Below are positions 14,877 to 22,748 of a stretch of 57,603 bases of DNA, piece after piece. The position numbers and the translations under genes are program-made. Each line of letters begins with the position of its first letter. Within the stretch, counting starts at the first letter, position 1. Below the pieces are notes generated by a model. It ran no database searches. It was not told where the DNA came from and saw nothing but the letters and a program-made list of their open reading frames with translations. The DNA is from CAZPNX01 sp964588285 (GTDB lineage: Bacteria; Edwardsbacteria; AC1; EtOH8). The stretch covers positions 1-57,603 of the forward strand of contig CAZPNX010000016.1 of the NCBI GenBank assembly GCA_964588285.1, read 5' to 3'.

Positions 14877-16025
14877 ATGAAGCATGCTGTTCGGAAACCC
14901 CCAATCACTGTCCTGTCGGCCATCGCTTTAACCGCTTTGATCCTTTCCGGTCCTGCTTGGGCCCAGCCGGAGAGGATCGACGTCAAGGTGGGCGGCAAAT
15001 CTATTGCGGTGGAATCCAAGGATGTCCGCATCGGCGATGTCTACGTGGCCAAAAACGACACCTTCGACGGCGACCTGGTGGCCAAGAACGGAAATGTCAC
15101 TGTTGATGGCGTGGTGGACGGCGACTGTGTGGCCTTCGGCGGCGCCATGGTGATCAACGGAGAAGTACTGGGCGATGCCGCCGTCTTCGGCGGACCGGTC
15201 CAGGTAAACGGCGGCATCAAGAAAGACCTGGCGGCCTTCGGCGGGCCGGTCACCGTCTTGGGGACCATTGGCGGCGAGCTGGCCTCGTTCGGCGGGCCGG
15301 TGAAGCTTTTGGCCTCGGCCGTGGTCGACGGAGACATAGCGGTCTTGGGCGGCCAGGTGGAACAATCGGACAGCGCCCAGGTGAAGGGCGAGATAACCAA
15401 TATCAGCCTGGGGATGATGAACCGCTTTCTGCCGGGGGCCATCAGCGTTGCTCAGAGGAAAACCCCTCTGCTCAGGATAACCAGGTTCTTCATGGCCCTG
15501 GCCTGGGTGGCAGCCTCGGCCCTGCTGGTTTTGCTGGCCTCGCTTTTCTTTCCGCTGGGCGTTTCCCGGATCGCCCGTTCCGTCGAGATCGACATCTGGA
15601 AATCCATCGGCATCGGCCTGCTGGCCCAGGTGGGGGTCATCCCCGGCCTTTTGCTGATGGCCGTCTCCATTCTGGGCATCCCCCTGATTCCACTGGCCAT
15701 TCTGGCCTTCATCGCCGCCTGCGTTCTGGGCTTTGCCGGCTTCTGCCTGCTGGCCGCCAAAAGGCTATTTGCGGCTTCACATCGCCAGCCTCCCGGGACG
15801 GTGGCTTCCGCCATGATCGGCTTCCTGACGGTCAACGCCCTGCTTTTGGCCGGACACCTGATAAACATTCCGGGTCCCCCCTTCACCGTGCTGGGCTGGA
15901 TTCTGATCATCGCCAATTTCACCATCCTGTGGTTCGCCGTCACCGTGGGCCTGGGAGCGGTTTGGTCAACGCGCTTCGGCTCCAAAGACGAGGCGGTGAA
16001 GCCGGCCCCGGTGGTCAACGCCTAG
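14877..16025 (+). CDS. Exported bactofilin-like repeat protein with C-terminal membrane domain
   Basis: A 382-residue protein. A signal peptide (MKHAVRKPPITVLSAIALTA...AWA) precedes a domain of about 130 residues built of repeated short turns: VAFGGAMVING, VFGGPVQVNGG, AFGGPVTVLG, SFGGPVKLLA, VLGGQVEQ. This spacing (about 17-19 residues) is typical of a right-handed beta-solenoid like polymer-forming bactofilins. About five hydrophobic helices follow (200-370). The ribosome site AAGGAG lies at 14865-14870. It is the third gene of the sigma-factor operon and probably part of its response. Whether the solenoid polymerises is not known. Confidence 0.7.
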   Translation: MKHAVRKPPITVLSAIALTALILSGPAWAQPERIDVKVGGKSIAVESKDVRIGDVYVAKNDTFDGDLVAKNGNVTVDGVVDGDCVAFGGAMVINGEVLGDAAVFGGPVQVNGGIKKDLAAFGGPVTVLGTIGGELASFGGPVKLLASAVVDGDIAVLGGQVEQSDSAQVKGEITNISLGMMNRFLPGAISVAQRKTPLLRITRFFMALAWVAASALLVLLASLFFPLGVSRIARSVEIDIWKSIGIGLLAQVGVIPGLLLMAVSILGIPLIPLAILAFIAACVLGFAGFCLLAAKRLFAASHRQPPGTVASAMIGFLTVNALLLAGHLINIPGPPFTVLGWILIIANFTILWFAVTVGLGAVWSTRFGSKDEAVKPAPVVNA

Positions 16026-16116
16026 GGCGGTACGCTTTAACTAATTTAAATGACATCCAGACAGCTCTCCGCTTATTGCCGGGAGCTGCTTGGATTTATC
16101 AGAATGGGAGTCCATC

Positions 16117-17487
16117 ATGAGAAGGATATCTTTTGCCGCCGTCTTCCTCTTGGCCGGTCTAATCTTATTTCCGTTTATCCTTGTGGCCGATGAGGTCGGC
16201 TACAGCCAGTCGCTCCCTTATTCTCCAGGCATGGCCATTAGGATAGATTGCCGGGTGGCCAAAGTGCGGCTGACGGGCACCGACGGCCAGTCCGTCGACA
16301 TAACGGCCACAGGCTATCCAGAGCCGGTCGTTTCCACCAGCGAATCATTGATAACCGTCACCGTACCCCAGGCCGGGCTGAAACACCGCGGCCCAGAAGT
16401 AAACATTGCCCTTCCTAATGATGCTGCCTTGTCGGCTGAAATCGGAGTCGGCGACCTTGAAATCGAGGGCATGGAGGGCCGGATCGAGGTCAAGATCGGC
16501 GTGGGAAACATAGAGCTGAGCAGGCTGTCGGGCCAGTCGTCGGTCCGGACCGGCACCGGCAACATTAAGGCCACCTGGGCGGCCGTCCAGGAATTGCCCG
16601 ATCAATGCAGGCTTTCAACCGGCATTGGCGACATCCGGGTGGGCCTTCCCTCCGACGCCGAACTGAGGATAACGGCCGAAACGGGACTGGGCGGAATACA
16701 GGGGCTTGGCACCAGAGAGGCAAGCAGGGCCCGCTCCCAGACGGCCGGCCAGGGTGACCGCTCCTTGGCGCTTTCGACGGGGATCGGTGACATACGGGTC
16801 CGCAGGGGGGCAAACGAAGAAGGCGAGCCCGGAAGAAATATTAAATGGGAAAGCCGCCGCGGCCACGCCCGGGAACATTTCGGCGGCGGAGGCGGATTTT
16901 TCGTTTCCTGGCCCGACCGCTCCTATCGGGATTTCAACGCCGCCACCTCAGGCCACGGCTACCCGGCCGTGAAGGAGGAAAATTACGCCTGGGGTGGAGA
17001 GGGTTACGCCCAGTTCGGCCGGTTCCGCATCGGGGGCATGGGCTGGGGCAATCAGATTGAATCGCGTTCCTCGCTGTCCGATACCGTGCGCTACGTCACC
17101 TACGACTACGGCTTTGGGGGCCTCACCCTGGAATATGTGGTGCTCAGGTCCCGTCGGGCCGACCTTTCTTTGGGCGCCATGCTGGGCGGCGGAGGCTCCG
17201 AGATCAAGCTGGCCAAGGCCAGGAAGTCCGAAATAACCTGGGACGAGGCGGCCGCTTTGGAGGATTACCGCGAGGTAGCGGTCAACGCCTCTGGTTTGGC
17301 TGGCATGCCCATGGTCCGGTTCAAGTTAAGGCTTTTAAGCTGGCTGTCGTTGCAGGGCCAGTCCGGCTATCTCTATTGCCGGACAGAAGACGATTGGAAA
17401 TTCCGAGAGGACGCGGACCTGTTCAACGCCCCCAGGCTTGACGCCTCGGGCTGGGTCTTTGCCCTGGGTCCCCATTTCGGGTTCTAA
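16117..17487 (+). CDS. DUF4097-like beta-solenoid fused to a barrel-like C-terminus
   Basis: A 456-residue exported protein. The signal peptide (MRRISFAAVFLLAGLILFPF) is followed by a repeat region (about 30-240) with recurring phrases IGVGDLEIEGM, IGVGNIELSRL, TGTGNIKATW, TGIGDIRVGLPSDA and TGIGDIRVRRGA, as in DUF4097 proteins often encoded beside ECF sigma/anti-sigma pairs. The second half (about 265-456) has alternating strands and ends ALGPHFGF with a terminal Phe, suggesting a small outer-membrane barrel. The start is the ATG at 16117 with GGGAG upstream. It is the last gene of the operon, whose terminator is at 17496. The combination of solenoid and barrel is unusual. Confidence 0.7.
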   Translation: MRRISFAAVFLLAGLILFPFILVADEVGYSQSLPYSPGMAIRIDCRVAKVRLTGTDGQSVDITATGYPEPVVSTSESLITVTVPQAGLKHRGPEVNIALPNDAALSAEIGVGDLEIEGMEGRIEVKIGVGNIELSRLSGQSSVRTGTGNIKATWAAVQELPDQCRLSTGIGDIRVGLPSDAELRITAETGLGGIQGLGTREASRARSQTAGQGDRSLALSTGIGDIRVRRGANEEGEPGRNIKWESRRGHAREHFGGGGGFFVSWPDRSYRDFNAATSGHGYPAVKEENYAWGGEGYAQFGRFRIGGMGWGNQIESRSSLSDTVRYVTYDYGFGGLTLEYVVLRSRRADLSLGAMLGGGGSEIKLAKARKSEITWDEAAALEDYREVAVNASGLAGMPMVRFKLRLLSWLSLQGQSGYLYCRTEDDWKFREDADLFNAPRLDASGWVFALGPHFGF

Positions 17488-17495
17488 TATTACCG

Positions 17496-17527
17496 AAAAC
17501 AGCGCTTGACAGAAGCGCTGTTTTTTT
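17496..17527 (+). terminator. Rho-independent terminator of the ECF sigma operon
   Basis: A perfect 12-bp stem (AAAACAGCGCTT at 17496-17507, AAGCGCTGTTTT at 17513-17524) with loop GACAG, running into seven T at 17521-17527. The right half of the hairpin is part of the next promoter. Confidence 0.9.
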
Positions 17528-17534
17528 GTATAAT
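17506..17534 (+). promoter_or_regulatory. Perfect consensus sigma-70 promoter embedded in the terminator
   Basis: TTGACA (17506-17511), exactly 17 nt, TATAAT (17529-17534): a full match to the consensus. The -35 box begins in the stem and spans the loop of the preceding terminator, and the spacer contains its T-run. Transcription would start near 17541, 40 nt before the gene at 17581. Confidence 0.9.
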
Positions 17535-17580
17535 AACTTTGATTTATAAAGTTCTCTGTTTTCATAAGGAGACGATAAAC

Positions 17581-18201
17581 ATGGATCCCAAGACCGCACA
17601 GGAGGACCTGGCCTTCATCCGCAAGGTCATCGCCGACAGCCGCCGTGTGGCCGTGGACAACGGTCTGGATTACATCATCTGGGGCCTTCTGGTATCCGCC
17701 GGTATGTTCGCCACCGTCGTCTTGGAGCTGCTGAAGGTTCGGGGTTATGCCTTCCTCTGGCTCTGGGTCGTTGTCATGGGCGGCGGCTGGATCTTCTCAC
17801 TGCTACGTCATCTGCGAAAACGGGCTCACCATCGTGTTCACACTCTCGCCGGCAGCATCCTCTCATCGTTATGGCTGGCCTGCGGAATCACGATCATGGT
17901 ACTGATCTTCGTGGGCGGCCCCCTGCTGCGGCAGAGCCCCAGCCCGGCCATCGCCGCGGTTTTAGGCATCGGGTTTCTGGTGTCCGGCGTGCTGCTGGAC
18001 TTCGTTTACTTCAAAGTGTCGGCGGTCTGTTGGTGGCTCGGATCGGCCGCTATGTTCTATCTGGAAAGTCCATGGACCGCTCCGCAACAGATCCAAATCC
18101 ACATCGACATTTTGTTGTTTGCCTTCATGATGATCCTGTTCCAGGTGGTGCCGGGCATCCTCCTCTACTGCCGTTGGCGACGGGAGTTCGGGAGGGTCTG
18201 A
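17581..18201 (+). CDS. Six-helix membrane protein paired with a winged-helix regulator
   Basis: A 206-residue inner-membrane protein with about six hydrophobic segments and a soluble N-terminus (TAQEDLAFIRKVIADSRRVAV). AAGGAG (17566-17571) sets the start at ATG 17581. It resembles membrane proteins of unknown function that sit directly upstream of small winged-helix (HTH_34-type) regulators, and that is the arrangement here, with 2 nt between the genes. No transport or catalytic motif is visible. It is driven by the consensus promoter at 17506-17534. Confidence 0.75.
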   Translation: MDPKTAQEDLAFIRKVIADSRRVAVDNGLDYIIWGLLVSAGMFATVVLELLKVRGYAFLWLWVVVMGGGWIFSLLRHLRKRAHHRVHTLAGSILSSLWLACGITIMVLIFVGGPLLRQSPSPAIAAVLGIGFLVSGVLLDFVYFKVSAVCWWLGSAAMFYLESPWTAPQQIQIHIDILLFAFMMILFQVVPGILLYCRWRREFGRV

Positions 18202-18203
18202 AA

Positions 18204-18518
18204 ATGCCCGATTTCGATTACCAGCAGCTGGACGACATCATCCACTCCCGCATCCGGCTGGCGGTAATGGCCGTCCTGGTCAGCGTGGAGTCGGCCGTGT
18301 TCACCTTTCTTAAGGACAAGGTGGGGGCCACCGACGGCAACCTCTCGGTTCACCTAAGGAAGCTGGAGGAGGCCGGATATATCAGTGCCCACAAGAGGTT
18401 CGTCAACCGCAAACCGCTTTCATCCTACAGAATTACGGCTAAGGGGCGAAAAGCCTTTGAGATTTACATCGAACGACTGGAAAAACTTATTAAAAACACA
18501 ACCATAGATGATAAATAA
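18204..18518 (+). CDS. Winged-helix transcriptional regulator (HTH_34-like)
   Basis: A 104-residue DNA-binding protein. The helix-turn-helix lies at about 27-55 (FLKDKVGATDGNLSVHLRKLEEAGYI) with a wing containing FVNRKPLSSYRITAKG. The pattern matches the winged-helix family PF13601 related to MarR/PadR regulators. The start ATG at 18204 follows the membrane-protein stop by 2 nt, and the open frame upstream of it lies inside that gene. As a short regulator paired with a membrane protein, it is probably the controller of this operon. Its ligand is unknown. Confidence 0.85.
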   Translation: MPDFDYQQLDDIIHSRIRLAVMAVLVSVESAVFTFLKDKVGATDGNLSVHLRKLEEAGYISAHKRFVNRKPLSSYRITAKGRKAFEIYIERLEKLIKNTTIDDK

Positions 18519-18594
18519 CGGACAATTTTAAGAAATATCCGTCTTTTGCCCCCACGGCAGATGACAGATCCATCAACAATAGAAAGGATTCTTC

Positions 18595-18951
18595 ATGAAG
18601 ATCAAATTCTCGGTCGGCTTGGTGCTGGGCGTCCTGTTGGCCGCCTTCGGCGCCTGGGGAGTGTTCGCCGCCAGCAACCCGGCCAAGTTCATTCCGCTGG
18701 CCATCGGCCTGTCGCTGACGGCCATGGCTTTCTGGAAAAACCGCCGGGCCACGGTGCTGCTGGGGCATGTCATCGTCGCCTGCGGCTGTTTCCTGATCAC
18801 CTATGGCCTCTACCTTTTGCCCTATGCCAAGCCGGATCTGGCGCATATCCTCGGTATGCCCCTCTTCTGGGGGCTGTTCTGCCTGTTCGGCGGCATCTGC
18901 GCCATCTACCACGGCTTCTGCCGCTGCGTGCGCTGTCCGTCTGAAAAGTAG
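18595..18951 (+). CDS. Small four-helix membrane protein
   Basis: A 118-residue protein with four predicted hydrophobic helices (SVGLVLGVLLAAFGAWGVFA, LAIGLSLTAMAFW, LLGHVIVACGCFLITYGLY, LFWGLFCLFGGICAIYHGF) and a Cys-containing C-terminal tail (FCRCVRCPSEK) that could bind a metal. AAAGGA lies upstream of the ATG at 18595. It follows the winged-helix gene by 76 nt in the same direction and precedes the TonB receptor by 11 nt. No family recognised. Confidence 0.65.
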   Translation: MKIKFSVGLVLGVLLAAFGAWGVFAASNPAKFIPLAIGLSLTAMAFWKNRRATVLLGHVIVACGCFLITYGLYLLPYAKPDLAHILGMPLFWGLFCLFGGICAIYHGFCRCVRCPSEK

Positions 18952-18962
18952 GATTCAGTTCG

Positions 18963-21314
18963 ATGAACCGTTTTTTGCCTGTCATCCTAGGCCTTGCCTT
19001 TTCGTCTTCCGTCCTTTTGGCGGCTGTCGGCTCCATCGAGGGCCGCATCGTTGACCAATCGACCCGGGAGCCCATTCCCGGAGCGGTGGCGGCCGTGGTC
19101 GGCTCCGAAATCGGCGCCAATACCGATCTGGAGGGGCGCTTTCAGATCAAGGGCCTGGAGCCCGGATACTATAATGTCCGGATAAGCATGCTCTCCTATA
19201 AAACCATCCTTCGCAACCGGGTGATGGTCAGGGGAAACGCGCCGACGGTGCTGGACATCGAGCTGGAGCCCAACCCCATCCAGATGAAGGGCGTCACCGT
19301 CCGTCCGTCGTTCTTCGAGAGAGCCAAGGACGCGCCGGTCTCCTCGCAGCGCATGGATTTCGAGGAGATCATCGCCCAGCCCGGGGGCAGCTGGGACGTG
19401 CAGCGGGCGGTGCAGGCCCTGCCGGCCGTGGTCTCGGGCACCGATCAGAACAACGAGATCATCGTCCGTGGCGGGCTCTACGGCGAGAACCTGTTCGTGC
19501 TGGACAACGTCGAGATCCCCAACCCTAACCACTTCGCCTGGCAGGGCACCGGCGGCGGCCCGGTGACCATGATCAACACCGACTTCGTGCGCCAGGTGGA
19601 CTTCTATGCCGGGGCCTTTCCGGCCCGCTACGGTGACAAGGCCTCCTCGGTACTGGACATCAAATATCGTGAGGGACTTTCCGACCGACTGCACGCCAAG
19701 GCCGACCTGGGCATGGCCGGGGCCGGCTTCGGACTGGAGGGGCCTCTGGCCCGGGGGAATTTCATATTCTCCGGCCACCGCAGCTTTTTGGGGTTGGTGG
19801 CCGGGAGCTTCGGCATGACGGCCGTACCCCACTACTATGACCTTCAGGGCAAGGCCATCTACAACCTGGTCCCCGGATTGAAGTTTTCAGCCTTAGGTCT
19901 CTGGGGGGACGACTGGATAGATATCGAGCCGGGCGGTGACATTGACCAGGAGGATGATGAAATCGTCAAGGCTAAGTCCAGGCAGTACGCCGGCGGCATG
20001 ACGCTTCACGCCCTGATGCGTGATGGATACGCTTCGCTGACGCTCTCCCGCACCCGGAACACCTGGAAACAGTTCGTCACCGACACCCTGGGCCGGGAGC
20101 TTTGGATCAACCGCTCCACAGAAATTGAAAACAGCGCCAAATTCGACTTTTCCCGTAGAGCCTGGTCCGGGGAGTTTTCGGCCGGCCTCTCAATAAAACG
20201 CCCGGAATGTTATTTCCTCCAGTGGATGAAGCCGGATACCCTGTATCTGTATCATCCCGGCTCTGACTCCATTATAGCCAATACCGGGCTGGTCAACTCT
20301 TATGAAATCGAGGCGGCACTTAAGACATGGAAATACGGGGCCTATCTTCAATTCAAGCGGAGCTGGGCCGGGCTCTTGACCAGCAACACCGGCCTCCGTT
20401 ACGACCGGCACCAGCTGACCGGCCGGGGATATTTCTCTCCCAGACTGGGGTTATCCTTTCACCTCAATCAGGAAACCAATCTGAACCTGGCCGCGGGACG
20501 CAGCTACCAGTCGCCCGACTGGTACCAGCTGGCCATGGACACCGCCAACCGCAGGCTAGGCAGCAAGTACACCGACCAGGCGGTGCTGGGTTTGGAGAGG
20601 CTTTTCTCCGATGACCTGCGCGGAACGGCGGAGATCTATTACAAGAAATACCGGGACGTCCCCATCCCCCTCTCCCTGGCCACCGACGACCCCAACGACT
20701 TCTCCTCGTCCTACGTCAACCGGGGCCGGGGCCATGCCAAAGGCATCGAGCTTTTCCTGCAGAAGAAGGTGAAACGGGATTTCTGGGGCACGGCCAGCTA
20801 CTCCTATTCGATATCACGGGCCGAGGACCCCCGCTCGCCGGGGCTGATGTACGATTGGGACTTCGACTACCGTCAGGTGCTGACCCTAATAACCGGCTAC
20901 CGCCGCGATCTCAGGGAAAAGGGATGGTATAAATCCATGCGCGGCAGCCTGTGGTACCGGGCGTCCAGCTGGCTGCCCCTTCTTCCGGCCGACGAGACCG
21001 AGCTCTCCTTCAAGTGGCGCTATCTGGGAGGCCGCCCCTACACCCCGCAGACCTACCATCCCGAGTGGCGGCGCTGGACACTGGACCCGGGCCAGCCGGT
21101 CAACTCGGCTAGGATGAAACCTTACAGCCGTTTCGATCTCCACCTGCAGCGGCGCTGGTACTTAGGACGGCTGAGCCTGATCTCCTATTTCGACCTGCAG
21201 AACGTCTTTAACTCCAGAAACGAGTGGATGTACCTCTACAACGAAAACGGCACGGTGGATGTGGTCTACCAGTTCAGCCGGATGATGGTGGGAGGGGTGG
21301 TGCTGGAGTTCTAG
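18963..21314 (+). CDS. TonB-dependent receptor with carboxypeptidase-regulatory-like N-terminal domain
   Basis: A 783-residue outer-membrane receptor. After a signal peptide, residues about 20-105 form a carboxypeptidase-regulatory-like beta-sandwich (GRIVDQSTREPIPGAVAAVV, LEGRFQIKGLEPGYYNVRI), as in SusC-like and other FCB-group receptors. The plug domain follows (WDVQRAVQALPAVVSGTDQ, IIVRGGLYGENLFVLDNVEI), then a long barrel with RGRGHAKGIELF and a terminal Phe. It imports an unknown bulky ligand using TonB energy. No TonB/ExbBD or SusD-like gene is in the window. A GC-rich hairpin lies after the stop. Confidence 0.92.
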   Translation: MNRFLPVILGLAFSSSVLLAAVGSIEGRIVDQSTREPIPGAVAAVVGSEIGANTDLEGRFQIKGLEPGYYNVRISMLSYKTILRNRVMVRGNAPTVLDIELEPNPIQMKGVTVRPSFFERAKDAPVSSQRMDFEEIIAQPGGSWDVQRAVQALPAVVSGTDQNNEIIVRGGLYGENLFVLDNVEIPNPNHFAWQGTGGGPVTMINTDFVRQVDFYAGAFPARYGDKASSVLDIKYREGLSDRLHAKADLGMAGAGFGLEGPLARGNFIFSGHRSFLGLVAGSFGMTAVPHYYDLQGKAIYNLVPGLKFSALGLWGDDWIDIEPGGDIDQEDDEIVKAKSRQYAGGMTLHALMRDGYASLTLSRTRNTWKQFVTDTLGRELWINRSTEIENSAKFDFSRRAWSGEFSAGLSIKRPECYFLQWMKPDTLYLYHPGSDSIIANTGLVNSYEIEAALKTWKYGAYLQFKRSWAGLLTSNTGLRYDRHQLTGRGYFSPRLGLSFHLNQETNLNLAAGRSYQSPDWYQLAMDTANRRLGSKYTDQAVLGLERLFSDDLRGTAEIYYKKYRDVPIPLSLATDDPNDFSSSYVNRGRGHAKGIELFLQKKVKRDFWGTASYSYSISRAEDPRSPGLMYDWDFDYRQVLTLITGYRRDLREKGWYKSMRGSLWYRASSWLPLLPADETELSFKWRYLGGRPYTPQTYHPEWRRWTLDPGQPVNSARMKPYSRFDLHLQRRWYLGRLSLISYFDLQNVFNSRNEWMYLYNENGTVDVVYQFSRMMVGGVVLEF

Positions 21315-21338
21315 CCTCTATAGATAGTAGGAAGAGTC

Positions 21339-21365
21339 AAAGGCGGCGCCACTGGCGCCGCCTTT
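21339..21365 (+). terminator. Strong GC-rich hairpin after the TonB receptor gene
   Basis: A perfect 12-bp stem (AAAGGCGGCGCC at 21339-21350, GGCGCCGCCTTT at 21354-21365) with loop ACT. The following T-tract is only three bases, so it may act as an mRNA-stabilising hairpin or an imperfect terminator. It lies between the TonB receptor and the peptidase promoter. Confidence 0.6.
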
Positions 21366-21381
21366 GCCGTTTGCCGCCTTA

Positions 21382-21410
21382 TTGCACTCAGCTGTCGGCT
21401 AGTGTATAAT
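21382..21410 (+). promoter_or_regulatory. Promoter of the M16 peptidase pair, leaderless geometry
   Basis: TTGCAC (21382-21387), 17-nt spacer, TATAAT (21405-21410). Six nt separate the -10 box from ATG 21417, so the predicted first nucleotide is the A of the start codon. No Shine-Dalgarno precedes it. Confidence 0.8.
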
Positions 21411-21416
21411 ATCTGC

Positions 21417-22748
21417 ATGAAGATACTGATTTTCTTCCTAGCGCTTTCTTTGCTGGCCGGGCCGTCCGCCTTGGCTTCGCCCGGCAAAGGGCTGCCGGTC
21501 TTTGAGGACTCCCTGTCCAACGGGCTCAAGGTCCTGGTCTGCGAAAAGCGGGATGCCCCGGTGGTCAGCGTCCAGATCTGGTACCGGGTGGGCTCGCGCC
21601 ACGAGCGCCCCGGCCTCACCGGCATCTCCCACCTGCTGGAGCACATGATGTTCAAGGGCGGGGAAGGCCCGGAGCAATTCAACGACGCCATCCAAAAGCG
21701 CGGCGGCCGGGCCAACGCCTTCACCAGCGAGGATTACACCTGCTACCATGAGGAGGTGTCCCACGACCACTGGGAGATGGCTCTGGAAATGGAGGCCGGG
21801 CGCATGTCCAGGCTGGCGATCGATTCCCTGGAGTTCGAGACCGAACGTCAGGTGGTGCTGGAGGAACGCCGGCTGGGCGAGAACTCGCCCAATAGGGCCT
21901 TGATGGAGGAGTTGGAATCAGCCGCCTATCGTCATCACCCCTACGGCTGGCCGGTCATCGGCTTCGCCCAGGACATCAAATCCATAACCCTGGCCGATCT
22001 CAGGAAGCATTACCGCACTTATTACCGGCCCGATAACGCCATCTGCGTGCTCACTGGAGACCTGGACCGCCTCCAAGCCATGGCCGCTGTCTCCCGCTGC
22101 TTTGGCGGCATCCCCAGGCCCGGGGATGGGTTGCCCCCGGTCAACATAATCGAGCCGAAACAAAACGGGGAGCGCCGGGTGCAGCTGCGAAGGCCGTCGG
22201 GCACCGCTTTTCTTTGCCTGGCTTATCACACCGTGGCCGTCGGCCATCCCGACAGCTATGCCTTGGACATCCTGGCAAACATTTTGAGCGACGGCGAGAG
22301 CTCCCGGCTATACCGCCGGCTGGTCCGCGAACAGGGCCTGGCGTCCTATGCCCGCGGCTATCATCAGACCGGCATCGATCCCACCCTGTTCACCTTTTAC
22401 GCCGCCCCGGCGCTTGGCCACAGCGCCGATGAACTCGAGGCCGCCCTGCTGCGGGAGATCGATGACATCAAGGCCAGAGGGGTCAGCGATTGGGAGATGA
22501 ATAAGGCCAAGAACCAGATTGAATCCCAGTTGACCGCCTCAAGACAGAGGGCCTATGGTTTGGGCATCCAGCTGGGCTCGGCCCAAGCCCGGCTGTCCTG
22601 GAGGCATATTGAGGACTATCTACACAACGTCTCCTTGGTAAAGGATTCCGATATCCTCCGGGTGGCCAAGAAATATTTTTCCGAGGACAACCGGACGGTG
22701 GCCGTCCTGGTCCCCGAAAACGGAAAGATGGCTGGAGGCGGACAATGA
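21417..22748 (+). CDS. M16 family zinc metallopeptidase (catalytic subunit)
   Basis: A 443-residue exported protease. The signal peptide (MKILIFFLALSLLAGPSALA) leads to the inverted zinc motif His72-x2-Glu75-His76 in GISHLLEHMMFKG, with the third ligand glutamate in the ERQVVLEERRL helix. The second homologous domain (about 210-440) is present. M16 peptidases of this type are periplasmic processing enzymes. It forms an operon with the next gene, which encodes a non-catalytic partner (4-nt overlap). The start at 21417 rather than an in-frame GTG at 21402 is set by the promoter and signal peptide. The mRNA may be leaderless. Confidence 0.93.
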   Translation: MKILIFFLALSLLAGPSALASPGKGLPVFEDSLSNGLKVLVCEKRDAPVVSVQIWYRVGSRHERPGLTGISHLLEHMMFKGGEGPEQFNDAIQKRGGRANAFTSEDYTCYHEEVSHDHWEMALEMEAGRMSRLAIDSLEFETERQVVLEERRLGENSPNRALMEELESAAYRHHPYGWPVIGFAQDIKSITLADLRKHYRTYYRPDNAICVLTGDLDRLQAMAAVSRCFGGIPRPGDGLPPVNIIEPKQNGERRVQLRRPSGTAFLCLAYHTVAVGHPDSYALDILANILSDGESSRLYRRLVREQGLASYARGYHQTGIDPTLFTFYAAPALGHSADELEAALLREIDDIKARGVSDWEMNKAKNQIESQLTASRQRAYGLGIQLGSAQARLSWRHIEDYLHNVSLVKDSDILRVAKKYFSEDNRTVAVLVPENGKMAGGGQ

